64,000 bases of DNA from Hyphomicrobiales bacterium (GTDB taxonomy: Bacteria > Pseudomonadota > Alphaproteobacteria > Rhizobiales > Rhizobiaceae), in assembly GCA_900473175.1 (NCBI GenBank), contig UCKM01000022.1:62001-126000 (forward strand), given 5' to 3'. Of the stretch, positions 58,960 to 64,000 are shown piece by piece. Position 1 is the stretch's first letter; each line of letters starts with the position of its first letter. The position numbers and the translations under genes are program-made. Under the pieces are notes generated by a model. The model did no database searches. It saw only the letters and a list, made by a program, of their open reading frames with translations, and was not told where the DNA came from.

Positions 58960-59065
58960 GCAACGACGACGTTTATCGTTGCAATCCGCCCACCACCCTC
59001 ATGGTGAGCGTGTCGAACCACGCACAATGACGATGCAAGCTAGCGATACAAATCCGCGCGCGTCT
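58960..59065. repeat. Tandem repeat unit 2 overlapping the end of cfa
   Basis: Second copy of the unit; its last 26 bases (59040-59065) are the final codons and stop of cfa. Differences from unit 1 are a few single bases and a short indel. Confidence 0.7.
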
Positions 59066-60305
59066 GCGGCACAGCCGACAGCCCGCGCTTGCGCCGCGAC
59101 GCCAGCGTCTGGTTGATCTGCACCGTGCCCCGTTCGAATGCGAGGGCGCAGCCGGTCAGGTAGAGGAGCCACAGGCGCGCCTTTGGCGCACCGACTTCCG
59201 CGATTGCCTCATCCAGCCGTGCGTGCAGCCGGTCCGCCCAGATGCGGCAGGTGCGGCCATAATGTTCGCGCAGGTTCTCGACGTCGTGCACCTCGAAGCC
59301 ATAGCCTTCGAGATTTTCGACCGTCATGCCGAGATGGTCGAGTTCGCCGCCCGGAAAGATGTATTTCACCAGTGCCAGATGTTCGGCGCTCTTGCGCCCG
59401 AATGTCTTCTTGTTGCGCTTCATGCGCCGCGTGATCGCGTGGTGCAGATAGAGTCCGCCGGGCTTGAGCAACCTGTGCACGCTGGAAAAATACGTATCGT
59501 AGTGCGCAATGCCCACTGCCTCGAACATGCCGATCGACGAAATCTTGTCGAACTGGCCTTCGAGATGTTCATAGGATTTGACGTGGATCGTGATCTTGTC
59601 GTCGAGACCTTCCGCCTTGATCCGCTCGCGGGCAAGCGCGGTCTGCGCCTCCGATAGCGATACACCCGTGCCGGTCACGCCGTAATGCTTGGCCGCATAA
59701 ATCAGCATCGCACCCCAGCCGCAACCGATATCGAGCAGCCGGTCGCCCGGCTGCAGCCGCAGCTTGCGGCAGATGAGCTCGAGCTTGTCGGCTTGCGCCT
59801 GATCGATGCTGTTGGCCCAGTCGGTGAAATAGGCGCAGGTATAGACCATGCGCTCATCGAGGAAGAGCTGGTAGAAGGCATTTGACACATCGTAGTGATG
59901 GGTGATCGCCTCCTTGTTCGAGCCGCTGACAAAAGGATCCTTGCCGCCGAGGCCGGAATTGCCGGACTTGCCGCCACCAAGGAGCAGCGAAGGGACGTCT
60001 TTCAGCAGTTGCCATTTCGGCAGGCTCTTCAGCCGTTGCTTGAATTTTCCCTTCGGCCCGCGCTCGACGAGATCGAACAGCGTGCCGTTCTTCACATCGA
60101 TCTGGCCGGATACCCACAATTCGACAATCGATCCGATATTCGGCTTCAAGGCGATCTGGCGCACGGCCATCGGATCATTGATGGCGAGCACTGGACCGCC
60201 GGTCTTGCCAATGCGCGTCCCATCCCACAGTTCCACGGCAAATTGCGGCTCGATTACGCCGATCACCGTGCGGATGATCCGCGCCGCCCTGTCTTCAGCT
60301 GCCAT
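59040..60305 (-). CDS. cfa: Cyclopropane-fatty-acyl-phospholipid synthase
   Basis: A 421-residue S-adenosylmethionine-dependent methyltransferase that adds a methylene group to unsaturated phospholipid acyl chains. It has an N-terminal lipid-binding part, THHYDVSNAFYQLFLD, MVYTCAYF, and the SAM motif LLDIGCGWGAM (about 190-200). CFA synthases help membranes resist acid and stationary-phase stress. The last codons lie in a tandem-repeat unit, so the C-terminus may have been shaped by the duplication. Confidence 0.95.
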   Translation of the reverse strand: MAAEDRAARIIRTVIGVIEPQFAVELWDGTRIGKTGGPVLAINDPMAVRQIALKPNIGSIVELWVSGQIDVKNGTLFDLVERGPKGKFKQRLKSLPKWQLLKDVPSLLLGGGKSGNSGLGGKDPFVSGSNKEAITHHYDVSNAFYQLFLDERMVYTCAYFTDWANSIDQAQADKLELICRKLRLQPGDRLLDIGCGWGAMLIYAAKHYGVTGTGVSLSEAQTALARERIKAEGLDDKITIHVKSYEHLEGQFDKISSIGMFEAVGIAHYDTYFSSVHRLLKPGGLYLHHAITRRMKRNKKTFGRKSAEHLALVKYIFPGGELDHLGMTVENLEGYGFEVHDVENLREHYGRTCRIWADRLHARLDEAIAEVGAPKARLWLLYLTGCALAFERGTVQINQTLASRRKRGLSAVPQTRADLYR

Positions 60306-60483
60306 TCCTTGCTCCCAGAGACCAGGCGCCGTGAAACCCTGCGCGCCGGGTGCGTTGCGAAAATCAATATCCTTGGCTTATGGCCGCCCGCCGCCATTTG
60401 CAACCCATCCAGGAATGGCGCTGATTTTTTCTCTTGAATCGCGCTCAAAGACACCCCATTCTTCTTACGTGTTCAACGAATGA

Positions 60484-60497
60484 AAAGGAGGTGATCC
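60484..60497 (+). promoter_or_regulatory. Extended Shine-Dalgarno, exact complement of the 16S rRNA 3' end
   Basis: AAAGGAGGTGATCC, 14 bases, is the exact reverse complement of the 16S rRNA 3' end GGATCACCTCCTTT. It lies one base before the ATG of the 22-residue frame, much closer than usual spacing when the whole match is counted. Confidence 0.6.
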
Positions 60498-60498
60498 G

Positions 60499-60567
60499 AT
60501 GTCTCGTGATTTCGCAAACTGCCACAAGGCGTCTGATGCTTTCCATCGGGGATCGTCTCTCCGTTGA
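60499..60567 (+). CDS. 22-residue peptide, unknown
   Basis: A frame of 23 codons (MSRDFANCHKASDAF..., ending GSSLR, TGA stop) right after a full-length anti-Shine-Dalgarno match. Polar, no membrane helix, one Cys. No downstream gene on the same strand within its transcript, because a terminator follows at 60633. It is either a real small protein or part of a regulatory RNA. Confidence is limited by length. Confidence 0.4.
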   Translation: MSRDFANCHKASDAFHRGSSLR

Positions 60568-60574
60568 ATAAGCA

Positions 60575-60592
60575 CCCTGGCGAGAGCCGGGG
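60575..60592 (+). ncRNA. GAGA-tetraloop hairpin in a putative short RNA
   Basis: CCCTGGC-GAGA-GCCGGGG, seven pairs including one G-U, a GNRA tetraloop. It lies just after the 22-codon frame and before the UUCG terminator, suggesting a structured transcript of about 180 bases. Confidence 0.35.
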
Positions 60593-60632
60593 AAGAAGGC
60601 CAAACGACAGCTTTGTGCCAGACGGAATTGCG

Positions 60633-60657
60633 GGGCCACCCTTCGGGGTGGCCCTTT
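60633..60657 (+). terminator. Strong terminator with a UUCG loop
   Basis: A nine-pair perfect stem GGGCCACCC / GGGTGGCCC closed by C(TTCG)G and followed by TTTCCGTTT. It ends the putative short transcript and may also serve the toxin-antitoxin operon on the other strand. Confidence 0.75.
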
Positions 60658-60661
60658 CCGT

Positions 60662-60949
60662 TTATGCCGCGCGCCGACCCGTGATCTGAAATCCGATGGC
60701 CTTCATCACCGCCATGGTCGTTGCAAGCGTGGGATTTCCATGCTCGCTTAATGACCGATAAAGCTGCTCGCGGGACAAGCCGGTCTGGCGGGCTATGTGT
60801 GTCATGCCCTTTGACCTCGCCACCACGCCCAACGCTCTCGCAATATAAGCCGCGTCGCCTGTCTCAAAAGCATCGGTGAGAAATACTTCAATCGCTTCAT
60901 CGGACTTCAACGCGTCAGCAGGATCGTAGTCATATAGCTTCATGGTCAT
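60662..60949 (-). CDS. HigA-like antitoxin (addiction module antidote)
   Basis: A 95-residue DNA-binding antitoxin with a Cro-type helix-turn-helix (about 50-75; MTHIARQTGLSREQLYRSLSE) and the family ending TLATTMAVMKAIGFQI. It neutralises the toxin encoded just upstream and probably represses the operon. ATG 60949 follows AAGGACG; 60952 and 60943 are other in-frame starts. It overlaps the toxin gene by 20 bases. Confidence 0.87.
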   Translation of the reverse strand: MTMKLYDYDPADALKSDEAIEVFLTDAFETGDAAYIARALGVVARSKGMTHIARQTGLSREQLYRSLSEHGNPTLATTMAVMKAIGFQITGRRAA

Positions 60950-61247
60950 CATCGTCCTTCCATTCCATTGCCAAGCGCTTCGCGTCTCGAATATCGCGCT
61001 GCTGTGTGCTCTTGTCGCCGCCACACAGGAGGGTGACAATCTCCTGGCCACGGCGCTGAAAGTAGACCCGGTAACCGGGACCGAATTGAATTCGCAACTC
61101 GCTGACGCCACCACCGATTGGCGCAACGTCGCCAGCCAATCCATTCGCCAGACGGAATAGTCGGGCGGCGATGGCTGCCCTCGCTCTCTCGTCCTTCAGC
61201 TTTCTTTCCCACGTCCGGAACGTCTCTGTCTGCTTTATGTATATCAT
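60930..61247 (-). CDS. HigB/RelE-like toxin (addiction module killer)
   Basis: A 105-residue toxin of the RelE/ParE superfamily, killer subgroup: ETFRTWERKLKDERARAAI at the N-terminus and FGPGYRVYFQRRGQEIVTLLCGGDKSTQQRDI near the end, with the Lys/Arg/Tyr residues expected for ribosome-dependent mRNA cleavage. Toxin-first order with an overlapping antitoxin is typical of this group. Confidence 0.88.
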   Translation of the reverse strand: MIYIKQTETFRTWERKLKDERARAAIAARLFRLANGLAGDVAPIGGGVSELRIQFGPGYRVYFQRRGQEIVTLLCGGDKSTQQRDIRDAKRLAMEWKDDDDHEAI

Positions 61248-61433
61248 GAAATGTATTTTTTAAATCACAGATTATCAATCTGGGAATATTATATCTCTGA
61301 GCCCGCGCAAGCCACCAACGCCAGATTGAACGCTCGACCCTTTGCTCTTTGCCAATTTGGTGTTACCAAGATTCCGCCTGAATAGGGTGCATTTTGCCTC
61401 AATTGAAGGCAGCTTCCTCTGAAAGACTGAACA

Positions 61434-62834
61434 ATGTCGGTTGCTTTAGCCCAAAACGCTGCGTCACGGCGCGCCTGGCGTGATGAAATCGTTGCGATGC
61501 TCGCGCTGAGCTGGCCGATGATTCTGACGAATCTTGCCCAGACCGCGATGACAGCGACCGACGTCATGATGATGGGGTGGGTAAGTGCTGACACGCTGGC
61601 CGCCGGTGCGCTCGGCACCAATCTCTATTACATGCCGATGATCTTCGGCCTCGGTCTGATGCTGGCAACATCGCCGATGATGGCAAAGGAGCTCGGCCGC
61701 AACAGGTTCACGGTTCGCGAGATCCGGCGCACGGTCCGCCAGGGCTTCTGGATCGCCGCAGCCATATCGGTACCCATCTGGCTCTTCCTTTGGAACACCG
61801 AGCCGATCCTGCTTGCCTTGGGCCAGGAACCTGTCCTTGCCGAACAAGCCGGTCACTATATGCGCGCCTTGCAATGGGCCGTGCTGCCCTTCTACTGGTA
61901 TATCGTACTCCGCTCATTCATCGCTGCCCTGGAGCGCCCGGGCTGGGCCCTGGTCATCGCTCTTTTCAGCGTGGCCTTCAATGCACTCGCCAATTGGTGC
62001 CTGATCTTCGGTAATTTGGGCTTTCCCAAGCTCGGCATCGTCGGATCGGGCATTGCGACTGCACTCTCATCGCTGATGATGTTTGCCGGCCTTGTCATCG
62101 TCATCCTGCGCGACAAGCAATTCCGCCGCTACCACCTGTTCGGCCGTTTCTGGCGTGCTGACTGGCCCCGCTTCTCCGAGCTGCTGCGTCTCGGTCTGCC
62201 AATCGCGGCGATCCTGACGTTCGAAGTCACCATCTTCAATGCCGCCGCCTTCCTGATGGGTCTGATCGGCGCCGATTCGCTCGCCGCTCACGCCATTGCC
62301 ATTCAGATCGCCGCGATCGCCTTCATGGTGCCGATGGGCTTCGGTCAGGCGGCGACCGTGCGTATCGGGCGCGCCTACGGCGCGCAGGATCGCGATGGCA
62401 TCAAGCGTGCCGGCTGGGTGGCCTTTGCCGCCGGCACCGGCTTCATGGGCCTGACTGCGCTCTTGATGCTTGTGGCGCCTCATCAACTGATCAGCGCGTT
62501 CGTCGACATCGACGATCCCGCCAATGCCAGCGTCATTTCGCTTGCCGTATCGTTCCTTGCCTTTGCCGCGCTGTTCCAGATATTCGATGGCGGGCAGGCA
62601 GTCGCCAGCGGCATGTTGCGCGGGCTGCATGATACGACTGTGCCAATGATCTATGCCGCCATCGCCTATTGGGGCATCGGCCTGCCTTTATCCGTCGGTT
62701 TCGGTTTCTGGCTTGACATGAAAGGCGCCGGCATCTGGCTCGGGCTGGTCTGCGGCCTCGCCGCTGCAGCGATCCTTCTGGTCAGCCGTTGGCTGCGCCG
62801 TGAGCGCCTGGGGATCGAGATCATCCGGCACTAG
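61434..62834 (+). CDS. MATE family multidrug efflux protein (NorM-like)
   Basis: A 466-residue exporter with 12 helices in two MatE repeats (about 25-185 and 250-410; LSWPMILTNLAQTAM and LGLPIAAILTFEVTIF begin them). It expels cationic compounds driven by Na+ or H+. ATG 61434 has only a weak purine stretch upstream. Convergent with the DUF1674 gene. Confidence 0.93.
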   Translation: MSVALAQNAASRRAWRDEIVAMLALSWPMILTNLAQTAMTATDVMMMGWVSADTLAAGALGTNLYYMPMIFGLGLMLATSPMMAKELGRNRFTVREIRRTVRQGFWIAAAISVPIWLFLWNTEPILLALGQEPVLAEQAGHYMRALQWAVLPFYWYIVLRSFIAALERPGWALVIALFSVAFNALANWCLIFGNLGFPKLGIVGSGIATALSSLMMFAGLVIVILRDKQFRRYHLFGRFWRADWPRFSELLRLGLPIAAILTFEVTIFNAAAFLMGLIGADSLAAHAIAIQIAAIAFMVPMGFGQAATVRIGRAYGAQDRDGIKRAGWVAFAAGTGFMGLTALLMLVAPHQLISAFVDIDDPANASVISLAVSFLAFAALFQIFDGGQAVASGMLRGLHDTTVPMIYAAIAYWGIGLPLSVGFGFWLDMKGAGIWLGLVCGLAAAAILLVSRWLRRERLGIEIIRH

Positions 62835-62849
62835 CCCGTGTGACCGCTC

Positions 62850-63083
62850 TCAGAAATCGATCGTCCGGCCCTTGATCTCCCAGTCGCCGTAGCGCGCCGG
62901 GTCCTTGCCGCCGCGCCCGCCAATCTCGCGCGGCTCCCCGGCATGGTCCTTCTGGGACTTGCGCCGCGCCTCCGCCTCCTTCAGCGCCCGCTGGGCGGCT
63001 GGCGGCAGTTGCTCGAAAGTCGGACTGGGTCGCTGGTCGTCATTGTCGGCTGGCGGCGTCTTTGAGGTCTGCGCATCGGTCAT
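62850..63083 (-). CDS. DUF1674 protein, succinate dehydrogenase assembly factor 4-like
   Basis: A 77-residue protein with a disordered N-terminus and the family C-terminus [20 protein letters not shown]. The mitochondrial homologue SDHAF4 protects the flavinylated succinate dehydrogenase subunit. No sdh genes are in the window, so the role is inferred from the family. Confidence 0.9.
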   Translation of the reverse strand: MTDAQTSKTPPADNDDQRPSPTFEQLPPAAQRALKEAEARRKSQKDHAGEPREIGGRGGKDPARYGDWEIKGRTIDF

Positions 63084-63170
63084 GTCATACTCATCATTGA
63101 AGCTTGCTCAATAAAACACCATCATATAGCGGATGATGGCCAACAAAAGAAAGATGGGAGGGACATTGCC

Positions 63171-64000
63171 ATGAACGTGATGCGCACCGGGATGCTGCTT
63201 GCTTTCATGACTGCCCTGTTCATGGGCGTCGGCTTTCTCATCGGCGGCACAGGCGGCATGATGATCGCCCTGGTCATCGCTGCCGGAATGAACCTTTTCA
63301 GCTACTGGAACTCCGACAAGATGGTGCTGAACATGCACCACGCCGTCGAGATAGACGAAAGCAATGCGCCGGAATATTTCGGCATCGTTAGGGATCTCGC
63401 CGCCAATGCCGGCCTGCCCATGCCGAAAGTCTATCTGATCCAGAATGACCAACCCAATGCCTTCGCCACCGGCCGCAATCCGCAGAACGCGGCGGTCGCC
63501 GCCAGCACAGGCCTGTTGCAGCGCCTGACGCCGCAGGAAGTCGCCGCTGTGATGGCGCACGAGCTGGCGCATATCGAACACCGCGATACGCTGACGATGA
63601 CGATCACCGCCACACTCGCCGGAGCCATCTCCATGCTCGGCAATTTCGCCATGTTTTTCGGAGGCGGCAACCGCGAAAACAACAATCCGCTCGGATTCAT
63701 CGGAGTTCTTGTCGCCATGATCGTCGCGCCCTTTGCCGCCATGATCGTGCAGATGGCCATCAGCCGCACCCGCGAATACGCCGCTGACCGGCGCGGCGCG
63801 CAGATCTGCGGCAACCCGCTGTGGCTTGCTTCCGCCTTGAACAAGATCGCCCGCGGCGCCAAGCAGATCGTCAACGAGGATGCCGAGCGCAACCCGGCTT
63901 CCGCGCCGCTGTTCATCATCAACCCGCTGAGCGGCCAGGGCGCCGACAATCTGTTCTCGACCCATCCGAGCACGGAAAACCGCATCGCCGCGCTTGAAGC
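63171..64000 (+). CDS. htpX: Zinc metalloprotease HtpX (3' end outside window)
   Basis: The first 276 residues of an inner-membrane M48 protease: two N-terminal helices (about 7-25 and 27-44), the zinc motif HELAH (His130, Glu131, His134), a third and fourth helix (about 145-195) and the [10 protein letters not shown] block with the third zinc ligand. HtpX degrades damaged membrane proteins. GGGAGGGA precedes ATG 63171. Cut by the window end, with an estimated few dozen residues missing. Confidence 0.94.
   Translation, partial: MNVMRTGMLLAFMTALFMGVGFLIGGTGGMMIALVIAAGMNLFSYWNSDKMVLNMHHAVEIDESNAPEYFGIVRDLAANAGLPMPKVYLIQNDQPNAFATGRNPQNAAVAASTGLLQRLTPQEVAAVMAHELAHIEHRDTLTMTITATLAGAISMLGNFAMFFGGGNRENNNPLGFIGVLVAMIVAPFAAMIVQMAISRTREYAADRRGAQICGNPLWLASALNKIARGAKQIVNEDAERNPASAPLFIINPLSGQGADNLFSTHPSTENRIAALE

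Larger units (their letters stand above)
58687..59039. other. Repeat-filled gap between acs and cfa
   Basis: About 350 bases hold a palindromic repeat (58696-58808) and two tandem copies of a roughly 105-base unit (58819-58925 and 58960-59065), the second of which runs into the cfa 3' end. No gene is supported. Confidence 0.6.
60306..60661. other. Intergenic region with a short-ORF/hairpin transcript-like element
   Basis: The left 175 bases hold nothing recognised beyond the cfa promoter. The right part (60484-60657) holds an extended ribosome site, a 22-codon frame, a GAGA-loop hairpin and a UUCG-loop terminator, annotated separately. Confidence 0.5.

Noticed and set aside
58416-59027. A 203-codon minus-strand frame across the acs end and the repeats
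   Set aside because: It runs through acs antisense and repeat DNA and has no protein-like features.

Overview
The window looks like chromosomal DNA of an alphaproteobacterium of the order Hyphomicrobiales (Rhizobiales), probably in the Phyllobacteriaceae/Brucellaceae neighbourhood. The reasons are a PhyR-NepR-EcfG general stress locus, a GAAC-N7-GAAC LexA box before an imuA-imuB-dnaE2 cassette, an Ala/Lys-rich N-terminal tail on the F1 beta subunit, small DUF768/DUF6074-type proteins, and GC-rich palindromic intergenic repeats. No rRNA, tRNA, CRISPR array, insertion sequence or prophage was seen. The genus is an inference.

Layout. 1-12.2 kb: the 3' end of an AI-2E family permease, an AraC regulator, arginine deiminase with an arginine antiporter (arcDA without arcBC), an RND efflux pair, a GltS-type glutamate symporter and a second ArcD paralogue. 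12.4-20.1 kb: small membrane or exported proteins, a DUF899 protein, a short-chain dehydrogenase, an M29 aminopeptidase, and a saccharopine/lysine dehydrogenase-like gene divergent from an Lrp regulator. 20.2-25.7 kb: the SOS mutagenesis cassette. 25.7-36.7 kb: a general stress island holding CsbD, DUF3309, DUF883, a 27-residue membrane peptide, two HWE/HisKA_2 kinases, a Crp/Fnr regulator, an atypical receiver, ecfG, nepR, phyR and a DUF1328 protein. Six EcfG-type promoters (GGAAC-N16/17-CGTT or TGTT) lie inside the island around these genes, and a seventh lies outside it at 14.5 kb.

36.8-43.7 kb: two convergent glycosyltransferases, then the envelope cluster envC-like, ctpA, divergent polysaccharide deacetylase and rppH. 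43.7-51.7 kb (minus strand): atpHAGDC preceded by a DUF4345-like membrane gene and priA. 51.8-60.3 kb: transaldolase, lptE-leuS (overlapping, minus strand), a YggS PLP protein, acs, a repeat-rich gap and cfa. 60.3-64 kb: a short transcript-like element with a complete anti-Shine-Dalgarno match, a HigBA-like toxin-antitoxin pair, a MATE exporter, a DUF1674/SDHAF4 protein and the start of htpX, cut by the window end.

The most coherent system is the stress regulon: kinases probably phosphorylate PhyR, PhyR then sequesters NepR and frees EcfG, and EcfG would read the local promoters. The two items that I could not match to anything known are the 60.48-60.66 kb element and the receiver protein at 34.3 kb with Glu at the phospho-acceptor position.
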